From contig WFMF01000003.1 in the NCBI GenBank assembly GCA_011033025.1, forward strand, positions 1,271,483 to 1,335,482: DNA of 64,000 nt. Direction: 5' to 3'. The notes under the pieces were generated by a model. It made no database searches and was not told where the DNA came from. It saw only the letters and a program-made list of their open reading frames with translations. This stretch comes from Beroe forskalii (Eukaryota; Ctenophora; Nuda; Beroida; Beroidae). The position numbers and the translations under genes were made by a program. Below, piece by piece: positions 35,230 to 48,339 of this stretch (the stretch's first letter is position 1; every line of letters starts with the position of its first letter).

Positions 35230-38200
35230 GAAACGGGATGAATTATGTTTTAGATTTTATATGATCTTCGGAATCAAAACGATTTTTTGGCTCTAGACAG
35301 TCCCGTTGTAAGTGGCACAAAGAAAAGTGCCAATTAAAGCAAGTCTAGCGGACAATGGGCTGTCTGCAGACGCTTTTCAGTTGCACATAGTTGCATAAAA
35401 TAGTGCCTTTTTCTGTTTTATAGCTGCATATAAACGAATAATTGCTGCACATATGCAACACTTCCGGTGAAGATGTCTAGCCTACCTGGGAACCGAACCA
35501 CCGAAAAAACGAAATATTTCTTACTTTCATGACATTTCACGTCTGATTAAAGCTTTTAGCATGATCAGATTTTTTAACAACCAAGCATAATATTATCTTC
35601 TTTTCTGGAGGAGTGCTAGCGTTCAACACAATCTAGGTCCGGCTTAGTTACCTTTTTCTGATTTGAAATATCTTCTACGTTTTACTATCAGGAATAATTT
35701 TCATCATATTGGAAGGTTTTTCGGCGTTAGCTGTACAAATGATTGTTATATTTATCATCTGGCTTCCGCATCAACAAGTTCTGACATGGAATACTGTTCT
35801 TGACAGTTGACGTCCTAGTGCCATTTGCCAAGTACAAAAAGATATAATGATATCTTCATTTAGCACCTGTTGTTTGGTCTGTTGTTTGACTCTCATCAGG
35901 TGCTTTTATAATCAACCATAAAAGCCATTAAGAGCTTGAATAATGAATGAGGATACGAAAACATGGCACTTAGGAGGCAATTATATCCAAAGTCTTTTAT
36001 ACAGTAACCTTTTGTTCGCTTTGTTTGGTAGTATTCTGAGAACCCTAATCATTGAATGGGTAACCCCTTCTATTCACCCTTTGCTCCTCTATTCTCTAAC
36101 CGTATGTAAACCTTTTCCTTACATTTTATTCCTTACTTCGTGTAAACCTTTCCTCTATTCCTTACTTCCCTTGATACCGATGATCACTGACCCACAAATT
36201 CTCGTTATTTCTTGTTTTAGATCACCCCATTTACTAGATTAGAAGATGAGATAGCTCCTCTGGGTTATTGTACGAACTTGTGATGGACCGAGTCCAGGGT
36301 CGGGAAGAAATAGTGGCAGAGCCAGTGAGATGGGAGGGAAAGAAGAACGGTGAAGCAGAATCAGCGAGAGTTAAATGGTGAGGGAGAGTGAATAAGTGAG
36401 AGGTAATAGTTAGGGAGAGTCAGTGAGAATATGTATGTATAGTAAGAAATGGTGAGGAAGATTCAGTGAAATGGGACGAAAGGCCGTGAGTGCCTAAACA
36501 TTTAATGAGCAGAGCAGAGAGAGTGATAGCCGATAGGGGAGATAAGACCTCTTAAGGAGAGAGACAATAGATCCTTGACCTTATAGATAAATACCTAAAG
36601 CCCGTCCCCTCGCCTAGGCTACCCTCTATATTTTGCAAACAGTAGTTTTCTTTGTAAACACTGATATCACTCACTGACACTGTATGTCGTATATTGCAAT
36701 GCCTTTCGTTGTTGACGTTTCTGCGTTGACACCAGGTGGTCGGTCTGGTTAGACTCATGATGATGTTGAAGCTAGGCCCTCTGAGATCCGTTCTGTTACC
36801 TATGAAGATATGACACTACTGACTGCTGAGGAGACCAACTTTTCATTTGTCTCGAAATGCAATACTTCTGTTTTATATATTTACCCGCCGTTCCACTACC
36901 TTTTGTTTCTTTTCCTTGGAATATGAAAACAGTTTCATTTATCCAGAACTCAGACGTTTTCCCCGTATATTTCCCTGTGATCTGCATTGAAAACCACGAC
37001 TTGCTACACAGTACAAAGTACAGTGTGCTGTACACGCTGGTTATTGTTTGGACTACACTTTTCCCATGTTCATGTTGCCGTATGTCTCCCAGAGTTTTCT
37101 TTGACGTATTATTTCGTGTTGTTACCGTCCTTTTAAAAGTCTTTCTTTCAAACTTTTTGTTACAATCGTTTTAAATCTGCTCCAGGAGTACTAATTACTT
37201 AACTACCTGCCTAAATACAGTTCATAAAAACATCAGACGATTCTGATAGTCTGGGTAGATAGACAAGCTGACTGTTTTACGAACTGATCTGATTTAATAT
37301 AAATTAGTGATAGCTCATGGATACCATGTTCATCCGAACGGTTAAAAGAGCTAAAATTCCCCTCTAATCGCTCATGAATCTAACTACAAACTCGTCTGAG
37401 ATATATTTACCCCCTAACTGACTCGCAGGAAAATTTTCAGAGAGTTTCCTTTCCTCTGCAATCAATCGCAAACATGCCCAAACTGCCCTACGATGTAATA
37501 TTTTCTGTACTGTACGACGTTGTACGGAGTTATATTTTGAATTTTCGATATTATAATAACGGCATGATAAGCCCTAATATGATGTTATTTCCCGATCGGA
37601 ATGCTGTCATTATTATAAGACTAAGATGCTCCTCATAGTAAACACCATCTTATGTTTTGTGCCTCGTGTCACAGCGGATATCTGCACACACACACTTTCT
37701 GTGGTTTATGAGCTTCGTGTTTGACCTGTTTATGTTGAGCTTCGTGTTAGTGTTTGATTGACTCCTGCAGTCTGCACATTTTCTGACGTTTGAGCTTCGC
37801 GTTTTGAGTTAGTGTTGGGGTTTATTCTTGCTTTGGATGCTTTATTACTGCCACGATTAAATGATCTTTCACCATATCATCATCAACTTTGTGTCCATAT
37901 GTCTTTGGGAGAAATATACGAAAGTGTTACTGTTTTGTAACTTTGCTAACACAGCAATTCTACCAATATTGCTGCCGTTCATCATAAGTGGTTTGTCTAA
38001 GTGCTCTCATTTGCTGGATGGTAGTTGCAGTAATATCGTGATGAGAATAATGGATGAGAGAATAATGATTTAATTGCCCTTCTTCTGTCCGATCATCGCT
38101 TATTTTTCTCCTTAAATCACTTATCACTTATCACACGTAATACTGATGTGATCATCCCAGCGGCGCGCATGGAACATTTACTGAGCTGTGATGTCATCGT

Positions 38201-38688
38201 CACTATGGCATGTTGCTATGTCAACAGTCAATCTATAGCAACATGTTTGTCTATAGCAACATATCAGTTTCCATTTAGAAGCAACATTAATTTCCCTAGC
38301 AACGCATTGGTCGTCTCCATAGCAACTCGTTTAATAACCGGTCAACTAATCGCCCTGTGTTTGGGTTCGGGGAAACGCATGGCTTATTTTCTTGCTTTCC
38401 ATGGTTACTGCATGAAAAAACTAAAATAAGAACTGTTGAAAAGTGTAAGTCAGCCCACGCACACACTGGTGTATAATTGGAGACACTGGGCTATTAATAG
38501 CGCTACTCTGAGAAGAGTTAAAAAGCTGCTGTTAATAATCCGAGATGATGACAGGGATATGACTTATTAATCTGTGTTTCATGTTACAATGTCTACCAGA
38601 AACACAATCGGTGTATCGGAGTGTGCCTTGTTGTAGGAGCTTATAAGGCTACTGTTTATACAGTTCAGGACAGAGTTTGTAGGGCTTC

Positions 38689-38795
38689 TGAAGTATTGGA
38701 ATCGGAAACAGCTCCTTGAACATGGTACCCTCATCCCTGGTACCTGAAGTATTGGAATCGGAAACAGCTCCATGAACATGGTACCCTTGGTACCT
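38689..38795. repeat. About 55-bp tandem duplication
   Basis: Two copies of a unit containing TGAAGTATTGGAATCGGAAA and AACATGGTACCC, one base different in CTTGAAC/CATGAAC, the second shortened by a few bases. Confidence 0.9.
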
Positions 38796-39114
38796 GATAA
38801 ATTTAGGAACAAAATATGAAATAAGATAAGTGTGTTCACTGTTCCGTGATCATCATCTGGCGAATGAGGACCGTAATATTAACTTATCTTTTGATCGAAC
38901 ATAGCTATAATTTGACGAATGCCAAATCACATATTATGAGATTATGACTCGAGTAATTATAATCACTTATCCATTACCCAACAAATATTATATCCATAAT
39001 CACCAGTGATTAGAACCCACCCAAAACACGAATATACTAAGCCACCTAATTCTAATACGAATGTACTGAGCCACTAATACTAATGCCCCACAAAAAAGGA
39101 GGGTGGTCGGAGTG

Positions 39115-39201
39115 ATGACTATGGAGGCATTACGATCCGGGTTCTTTGGGACTTCCACCACCTCCTACACTCAGCTCTACGACGGAGTCACTGCTGAGAA
39201 G
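39115..39201 (+). CDS. Candidate exon, 29 residues, with repeated donor site
   Basis: The frame MTMEALRSGFFGTSTTSY continues to TAEK and stops exactly at GTAATG. Codon content (Ser/Thr/Tyr/Gly) looks coding and GC is higher than the surroundings. No good acceptor is seen upstream, so it may be an alternative first exon. Three further donor-like copies follow in the intron. Confidence 0.4.
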
Positions 39202-39330
39202 GTAATGTAGAGAAGACTAGAAGAGTGTCACTACTGTGAAGGTAATGTAGAGAAGATTTTCGCTAGTAGAAAGGTAATGTACTGAATGTAGTCACTAGTA
39301 TCTAGTGAGAAGGTAAGGTGCAGAATGCTG
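39188..39330 (+). repeat. Four spaced copies of an exon end with GAAGGTAATG donor
   Basis: The motif around the exon end (GTCACTGCTGAGAAGGTAAT) recurs in degenerate form with donors at about 39201, 39241, 39272 and 39312. Confidence 0.7.
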
Positions 39331-42300
39331 TCGTGACTAGTCACAATTCTAGGGTAATTTGGGGTAATTAGGACCCCCTGAAAGGTGTCAAGGCGGGTCA
39401 AGTGACCAATGACCTTTCGCCTTACGATACAGGGTCTAACAATACTTCACTCTCCACATGGACCAAATTTGTTACAATAAAAAAGGACGCCCCTTTAAGG
39501 TGTCAAGGTGACCATTCGCCTAACAGTAAAGGGTCCAATGATCTAATTGGCTAAATTTATAGCCAGCTGAAGGAACAAGGGATCACTGATCAGAGGGTTA
39601 GGGGAGGGATTTTTCCCATGAATAATGCTATGATAATTTGGCAGCTACGAATTACTTGGTTGTCCGAATGTCAGAATCAGATTCCTAGTCGTGGATCCTG
39701 GGCGCGACCTTTAGCATATTAGCACAATACTTTGCTCTCCATCTCATTCGTATAAATTTCTTTCTTAGTCCTCACAAATTCTCACTTCTGCACGGAGAAT
39801 TGTAGTACATTAGCTGCTTCATGAGTTTGTTTCACGTTAAGAGCGTTGGAATACCAGGAATTACTTGGCTGTCAGATTCCTGATGCTGCTCTTAATGGTG
39901 TAAATTTGAAATGATAGACGAGCGACCAGCAGCATTCGCTCTGTATTTCATTTGTTAATTTCTCAGTTCTCTACGCTTTTGCAGTACATTTGCTGTTTCA
40001 GGAGTTTTAGTTTAAGGGCTGGAATTCCTGTTGCAGGTTCCATAACTAGAAAAGATCATCGCCTTAATAACTTTTAAGAATGGAGATGTCAACATTCTGG
40101 TAGATCCTTAAACTTACTAACATTTTAGCTCTTAATTTACTAACATTTTAGCTCTTTACTCAATGTCTAGGCCGTACAGCCCTAACACTTTACTAGCTTA
40201 ATACTCGTTAACGTAACAATGACGCATGGAGAAACAGCCTGCAATATACGAATCGATAGTAAGATAATGTCACTCTATTAGTTACAACAATTACTCTAAC
40301 AACCGAAATTCTGACTCATTTTAGGTATTTCAAAAACTATATATTGGCGCAAAGCCAAAAAGAGACCGGAAATACATATAATATTCCCGACTTTCGGTCG
40401 GCAAAATCAGAAGTTAACGATCATTTTGCTGATTGCGAGTATTTACAATTGCTGACACTTGACACGTCTATTCTCCCTTTACACACGCAGTGTTTACTGT
40501 TGTACTGCTAAATTACCTTGCAGTATGTCGAAGTGTTTCTTTGCAGACCTGTACTCCTGTGTATGTTGGTGAGTGGCTGCTGCTGGCTTGTCAGGAGCTT
40601 TGGTTGTTCACGTGTGTGTACGTTTCGTTGTACAATTGAGTTTTGTAATGATACAATAAAGTAATACAATCGTGTCGTATTAATCGTCTCGTAGCGCGAA
40701 GAAGACTCGATCATTCGAAGTTATTTCTTACGGCTTTTGTTTTGTATACGTACTGCAGCTCGTTTATGGGCGGTGGTTCTCTAGTTAACCCATAATGGAA
40801 TCCAGAAATCCTCTTGACATTGACCAAAGTCCAAACTATAGCATGCGGGTTTATTTTCAACTCACGGGCACTGATTGGTCACTGTCAAAGGGACCGATGG
40901 GCAATCTAAAGTGCCACCAGTAAATAGATCTGGTGACATTAAAGCTAACTGTCTCTACGCGATCGTCGGTTTAGTCCTAATATAAATTATGAAAGGTAAA
41001 TTACTACCTTGACCTTATGGCCTTATGGCTTGACGACTATTGACTCTGATAATCCCATTGTCTGCTGGGATGATGCAATACATTTGGTATACTTCCTGGA
41101 TTGATAGATTTAAGAATTGCACTCAAAAGCATGGATAAATTGAAACCACTGATAGCAAAAGTAATACCTTCTACTTCTGAAATTCTTGCGTAGTGAATCT
41201 ACGGATAGTGGGTTTTCTGTCTCACACTTCATTGTTATGTTACGTGTGACTTTGTGTGAATCTGTTGAGCTATTCTGTTCATAGAAAGTTATAGAATATC
41301 TTCGATGATAGTTCCATTTTAACTGCGTTAGTTGAAAAATTCTATAAGATAATTTTATTTTTCTGTTCGTTTTTCGCTGAAATGGCAAACACCAAAATTC
41401 CGTTGAACAAACCATTAAACAGTACCACGTACAATTTAACATCAGGCTTCCGCTTACGAAAAGTATTATGGGCGTTTCGAGGAAATTAAATTTTTCTTGC
41501 ACACATTTTACAACAACCGTCAGAGTTAGATGTGTTAAAAAGTCTGGAAGAAACCATGGTAAAAGAAGGAGGTAAAAAGAAGGAGAGGCCTACATTTCAC
41601 GAGTTTTTAATGTTCTGATGGTTTAAGTCATTGCCATGTATTTTAATGGTCAATGTATGAAAGAGAACCGTCAATTTTCCATGCAAGACTTTTAGTATGT
41701 GAAGGCAATAATAATATTACATGAACTGTTGACCTGTTAAAATGTGTTGTGTCGTAGTATGTTATGTGGAGTTGTGGATAGGAGTTTTTACCATGACATA
41801 GTTGAAAAGTTGGCAGACTTTATACAAGACAATATGGCTAACATTTCCTCCTCTTTTTTTCTATATAATATTCCATTAGAAAAACGTCTAGTTCTAGCTT
41901 TAAAGAACAGTAAAAGACAATTAGAATTTTCCATCTAGATAGGTGGGTATTGGGTGCTTGTTTATCAAGAAGTTAAAAAGGTTATCCCAACCTTTGCTTG
42001 CTTGACGCCTAAACAGTAAACCTCCATATGTCCATATATATTCTCGTTTTATATCGAACATATTTTGTCTGTGCGTTATATAATTTTCCACCTAGAAGAT
42101 AATTGGGTGCTTGTTTATCAGAAGCTAAAGATTATCAAACTTTATTATACGTTTAACGTCTTCAACTTGCCTACCAAAATTTAAAATCTCCTAACTTACC
42201 ATGTGGCTTGAACCTAATAATATTATGCACTCATATTAGAGTATTAGCTAGCCAATAATCACATGATTTATTAGAGTATTAGGCTAATATCTACCCCTCT

Positions 42301-42465
42301 CGTATCATAATTTAACGTCTTCAACTAAGATTTAAAATCTCCTTGCCTACCTATTGGCTTGTACGGTCTAATAATATTTTAGGTATTAATATTAGGCAAA
42401 TATATCTACCACTCCCCCTCTGAAGTTCCATCCTAGTTCACTCGTCTTAGTGTCAGTGATTCGTG

Positions 42466-42598
42466 ATGTTGTTTTTGCACTGGGTGCGCCGTAACACCTT
42501 CATAGACCGGAACCCCGTGGACGGACCCAGGAAGATGTCTCTCTCCATGAGACTGAGTGGAGGGGATAGGAAGAGTATCTCCAGGGATGCTAAGCGAG
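42466..42598 (+). CDS. Candidate exon, Arg/Ser-rich
   Basis: The frame runs from ATG 42466 (MLFLHWVRRNTFIDRNPVDG, then a part rich in RKMS and RKSIS motifs) to a weak donor at GCGAG/GTTTTA. Its phase would suit the next candidate exon at 45617. The start is unsupported by an acceptor. Confidence 0.33.
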
Positions 42599-43479
42599 GT
42601 TTTATTGAGCTTGTTTGCTATTCTCCAGAGATATTTAGACGTTTTCTGAGAATAACCGCCCTAAAGCATCCTGGTCTATGACAAGCTGAGAAGGTAAGTT
42701 TCATGAAAATTATTGCCTTATTGGTGGTTGGCAAAGTATCTCCCGGGGGATGCTAAATCTAATGTGTGTGTGAGTGGTGTGGAGATTACTGTTTTCCAGC
42801 GAGGTAAGTTTTCATGGTAATCACACTGTGGATGGAGGAGCATCTCTATCAAGAGATCAAGGTTTTGGCTTTTGGGGACACCACTAGCCAACCACTCAAC
42901 CAAAGCCACATAACGTCAAACTTGGCACTTCTATATATGAATCACGATCATTGACTATGATAAATGATCGGAAAATCAAATCATGTAAAACGAGGTTAAA
43001 TGGGAGTGGTCATTGGCCAATCTCATGAAGCCCAAATAATGTCATCAAGACACTGAATATAATATTTAATATTTTTATTTGTGCTGTTAAATATGATTAA
43101 TCCCAGGAATGGTCACCTAGTCCACATTTTCTGCCCTCTCATTCTTATTTTGATATGACGTTTGTTTTTCGTCAATACTACTTTTTGGCATTGCTTTCAT
43201 CAAGACTGACCAATTCTAATTCCCACTCCATTTATCACAGCTTCAGAGTACGTGTGTGAACCTTCCCTTCTTGACCATTGGTAATCTACTAGCATATAAT
43301 CAACGAATATATGGAAATTTCAACACGTTTCCCAACTTTGAAATGACACCTTTCATTTCGACGTTTCTTTATGTCCATTGTACTGATATATGCTAATTTA
43401 CAGTGTTTTTGTGTTTTTCCTCACTGTATCGTCACTTCTTTCTCACTGTGTCAGTTTTGTTTAGCCGGGAGGAGCCTTT

Positions 43480-43585
43480 GTTAGTTATTTCTATTGTGAA
43501 TGATGCCACTCAATTAATTTATCCTGTTCGTTGTTAGTTAGTTCAATTGTAAATGATGCCACTCAATTAATTTCTCCTGTTCGTT
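43480..43585. repeat. 53-bp tandem duplication
   Basis: Two copies of a unit containing AATGATGCCACTCAATTAAT and CCTGTTCGTT, at 43480-43532 and 43533-43585, with five or so differences. Confidence 0.9.
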
Positions 43586-45616
43586 AGATGTTGTGAATTG
43601 TGTTTCAGTCTTTTCTTCAGAAAAAATTTAGGAGTAATGTCCCTAATGATCTCATGGCGAGTCCGTCTTCTTTTCCAATTTCATCACCTGGCTCCATTTA
43701 AATCCTCAGTGGTGAATTGCCTCTCACTTTTCTATTAACTATCTTATTACAAATGTGATTGAAACAAGTGTTTGAAACTTTTTCGGCGTTTTTATCTTTG
43801 TTTCTCTGCAAATTTTGCTTAGTTTTTTGTACTTTTTCGCAAGTTAATTTTGTCCTTTGCGATCAAATTGAAAATTTTGAAGTTTTGAATGACCTCATGG
43901 CGGCATCAAATCGACCGATTGTCAAAACCTGTCAAACACACTAACTGTAATGTCGAATCAACAAAAACAGAAGAGAACATCATAACTTATTTCTATTTCA
44001 AATATCATCACATATTATATTTAATTGTTAAATAATGACAGGTTTAAACATAATTAATCATTTACATCATTATATACCTAGTTAATATACCCGACCCTTA
44101 ACTGCGTTTATTACTCATGATCGTAATATACTTATAGCCCAAATATATGAATATAAAATATAAAATATATTTATATATTTATATATACCGTTTCACTCCA
44201 ACTTCAACCACTGAGCTCTGTATATAACGTTAGACCGTCCCACTCCTTCAGCGATTGGAAGTCTTCCTATGATGTCATCTTCATAGCCTACCATGGAGCA
44301 CTAATGACGAACACTTCGTCTATTTTTTGAGTGAACGTTGCGTATGCTATATAAGTTGTTCACTTAACGTTGTGTAATTAGTGATTTGAACTGGACTAAT
44401 ATATAAACCCACTCCAGAAATAGGCGCTTATGATGACGTCATTATCATAGCACAACATAGTACGTTAATGACGTTTATAACCGCCTATTTTTCCTGCGCG
44501 TACACTATCATCCCCAGCGTATCGTAGCAGTAGTGGTAGTATATACTTTGTACTTTGCAACCACCGTTTCCCTTATGAAGAGCTCTCCTATGAGTGTGTA
44601 CAATGGCCGTTTTTATTCTTTTATTGTTGGAGAGAGGGATCGTTCATGCTTATTAGATATAGGTTAAATATGTTTAATAAGTTTAAATGTAAATTATTTA
44701 GTCGTAGAATTATTGTTCCCTCAGGCTCCAATCAATAAGTGAAATTGTTTATCATTTTAATGTATTTTTAGTGCGCATTAAATCTATGTTAGTATTTTCG
44801 TCAGAGAATAGGTATTATTATTATTACTGTTCATAACGATGTTAAATCATTAATTTGTTTAATCATACATAATATTATGATTATAAATATTCACTTTAAT
44901 AAAAGGACAAATGATCGGTAAGCTTTTACCATCACAGCATAATGCACATTCAATTATGAAATAATTTGAATACATAATGTTTAATTATGTAGGAATGACT
45001 ATAACTACAATCAATCATGGAATTCTATAGAAGGTTTTAATTAGCCTCATAGTCGAATTGCTCTGCTTTCATCCCTTCCTAAAACATCCTATTATTAACT
45101 TTTAAACTTAGAATAGCTCACTATTCATTACTTATGTTTAATTACACAAAGGGCCCCCTCACTTCTCATTATTTTCAATAATTGGTTTTATTTATCTTTA
45201 CTGCTCTATCATCGGCTCCCTAATGTTAACCAACTGTTTCTTTAAAATATTATATAAAGATTAAATAAATATATCACATAATATTATCATATTATGTCAA
45301 TGTTGTGATAAAGTTAATATATAACAATATGAATACATTATGTTTAATAATGTTCTCTCATGTGGACTTGGGACTTGACCTTTTTTTCGATCGTTGAGAA
45401 CGGAGAATATAACTTAGTTGACTTTGCGGGAAATTGTACACCCTACGAAGGGCGTGAAGCATTGAATATTGTTCTTGTATACATTTTTATCTGTTCTCAA
45501 TATTTCTTTGATTTCTTTATTTGTTTATTTTTACATTTCTTGTTTATATTTTGCGTCAAATGATTTGATTGCTGGCTCGGGTCCAAGTCTAAACCTCCCT
45601 GTTTACTGTAAGTGCA

Positions 45617-45748
45617 GGCCCTGTTTCTGTACCGGTGACATTTATGAGATTGTGGAAGAAACGGAACCCTACCACCATCATCATATTCGAGAACATTGTC
45701 TTCGACGACGGACTGGCGATTTCCTTGCCCAGGAGGACGGCCAATGTG
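45617..45748 (+). CDS. Candidate exon with a beta-rich segment
   Basis: An acceptor-like GTAAGTGCAG opens a frame containing VTFMRLWKKRNPTTIIIFEN and LAISLPRRTANV, ending at GTGCGT. Local GC is raised compared with flanking DNA, as in true exons here. The phase fits the 42466 exon but not the 48340 exon, so the chain is incomplete or wrong. Confidence 0.38.
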
Positions 45749-46764
45749 GTGCGTAGCGATTCTAATATATTCCATAGTTCCATGGACATTTCAAATTTGA
45801 TATTCCATGGATATTCCAAATCTTTGTGTCATTTCTAAATCTTGAGTCACTAGTGTATCAAAGAGAACTTATAGCCATAGCCCATCGATACTTCTATAGA
45901 ATCAAAATAATTTTAGGCTTTTCGGCATTTTATCGAAAATATTTCTGATCGGGCTTGATTCGTGGTTTTCATTGTCTAGCAGCCATCTGGATAAACTTTT
46001 TTGGTAGATTGTGATATAGCCTATAGGTAGGTAACTGAGGATGGATTCTATGGAATCACGCGAAATTTGTTCCAGACAATAATCATTCGAATCATTTCCT
46101 CGAACATAATTATGAAATTTACTAGAGCGTAGACAAGCTAAATGGTAACCCTCGAAGGGGTTCCTGTCATCAGTCTTGAAGGGAATATAGGCACTTCTCA
46201 GGGTTTAATAGTAAACTGAAGGGGTATGTTTCCTAAGAATTAGAGAATTCTCTGAAACGTCTAACTTCTTGACTGGAAACTTCTTGACGGGAAACTTGCA
46301 CATTATCAGTTTTCTTATTTTCCGTACTGTACGTGAAAAAATATCGTTAGAAAGAATTGACCACCCCAGCAAGCTAGCATATTGCATCACACGACCAGGC
46401 TGGCTCTGGTTTGTGCGAACAAGATAAAAAATATTGTCGACCACTCCCTACCACCCCAAAAAATATGTTCGATTAGCCCAGCGAGATGATACCCAATTAT
46501 GTCCGACATTATGCGAATAGCCCTACCAAAATCCCGTGAATTTTACCTGGAACGGAATAATTACTATACCAATTCGAGAAACAAGCGTCCAATGAAATAG
46601 CAGCGTTGGTTAAATATTCCTCGCTTTTTACTGTTTTTCGTGAACTATTTTCTGTGATATAACACTGTCGGGTAATTATGTAATTATTGGAAGTAGTACA
46701 GTAGCGTGTACTGTTTAACAGGCCAGTTCTCCCTCCCATTCCAGTGTTATATCGACAGTGTAAT

Positions 46765-46863
46765 AGCTTTCCCACAGGTTCATTTGACATCGACCAATCA
46801 GCGCGCGATTTAACTGTGAACTCGTGCGCTGATTGGTCGATATCGTGACTGGTTCGGGATCCC
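46765..46863. repeat. Hairpin repeat with CCAAT/ATTGG arms, copy 2
   Basis: Same family as 20485-20596: AGCTTTCCCACAGG on the left, then GACCAATCAGCGCGCGA facing TCGTGCGCTGATTGGTC around a 15-base loop. The inner arms are nearly perfect, so this copy is younger or conserved. Confidence 0.78.
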
Positions 46864-48339
46864 TCCTTCACTCTCCTTTCCTTTCACATCTTATAGACTT
46901 CCCCGTCTCTCTGACTTCAGTAACTATTCTGTGAAACCTGAGTCTGCGTGTACAGCTGTTCCTGCGAGGATTCCTGATGTGATATATGACATGGAAAAAA
47001 ATACTTTGTGTGGCGACTGCAATCTGTCTTAAGTTGCCGCTGAGTTGTTGAACAGCGGACTAGATATGTTTTGCTGGAACTGACCTTTTTACACTGGAAA
47101 AGGAGGAAAAATTTGAGTTACTATATAGTCGTTCACCTAGAAGGCGATTTTAGGTTTATGGATAAATCTGAAAATTAAAAAAGTAAAATAGAGGTCAATT
47201 TCATGGGGAGAGCGGTCCATCAGTGAAGAATCCTTCAGTCATCGATTAGACGATTTATCTATTTTTATCTACGAACCACAGTACAGAAGTGCTGTACTCT
47301 GATCAGCCATGTTTATCGTAAAGACGCAAAAAATAGAATCTTGTAAAGCTATGTTCATGACGATGATGACGCAGAAAGACGAATATATTTGAGTGAGTAG
47401 GTATGATGTACTCAAAATAGCAATACAATCCTGTGTACGAAGCCTTATTTCTCGTGAAGTGTAGTACTGCCGGCACGCCTTTACAGTCAAGTCTCTGTAG
47501 GTGTCATAACTCCAGCCCATTCAGACTTCAGTTACAAGTTTTCAACTGCAAAGCGATTTTAAAATCCCTGGCAAAGTTCCAAGTTTTCCTAAAGACTTGT
47601 CTGTCGTAAACAAGCCCTGCATTCACCAGACAGTTCCAGGTTAGAAGACACTAATTAGAGTTTCCAAGTCATCTCCATTTACCTTCATTTAACTGTCTTC
47701 CAATCGGACGGCAGTGTTTGAGTGTGTGTACGGCCGGGGAAACCAAAACATCAACACTTAAAACCTAAATATAGTATAAAACCTTCCTCTAAAGACCTAA
47801 AACATAAAATGTTATCGAATATATCATACAGTAGTCGGTTTTTCGTTTATATTAAGGTCGCGATGGAGAAATAGGCGAGTGAGAAAAGACGTTATTATGA
47901 GGGATTTAAGAGGTGCGTTGATGTCGTTAAACGCGTATTGTTCATGAACGACACTGTGCCTACAATCTCACAGAGTGTTTGTAGAGCGTAGGTGTCGACA
48001 CTGTTATCGTGACTGTTCGGTTTTGGGGAAATGGTTGGCGTAAGAGTAAGAGCAAAGAGTGGTCTTGTTTTAAACTTTTAAAACATGGACAATTATTTGG
48101 AAAGTTGGAAGCTGTAAAAAAGATTAAATCGAGTCACCCATTTCTATTCATGAGTTATAGAAAGTTTCATTCACTTTAACACTGGCTCACAATCCTGGTC
48201 TATCCCAATATTCACCACTTCATTTCTCTTCTCATTTTGAATCCCATTCTATTTCTATCTCATTTAAAACATTCTCCTCCCTAATTTCTATCCCCAAGTC
48301 CTAATCCTCCTAACCCCTCCACTTTTAACCCTCCCTCAG

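Larger units (their letters stand above)
34259..48339. other. Long interval, intron or intergenic, with few candidate exons
   Basis: This is mostly AT-rich DNA. It includes short tandem duplications at 35172-35229 (29 bp units), 38689-38795 (about 50-56 bp units) and 43480-43585 (53 bp units). Near 38195-38330 TATAGCAACA-type motifs recur, resembling half of an RFX X-box. Three candidate exons are listed separately; I see no other gene. Confidence 0.5.

Noticed and set aside
41744-41938. 64-codon frame with plausible helix-like residues
   Set aside because: AT-rich, no acceptor or neighbouring exon, no recognisable motif.
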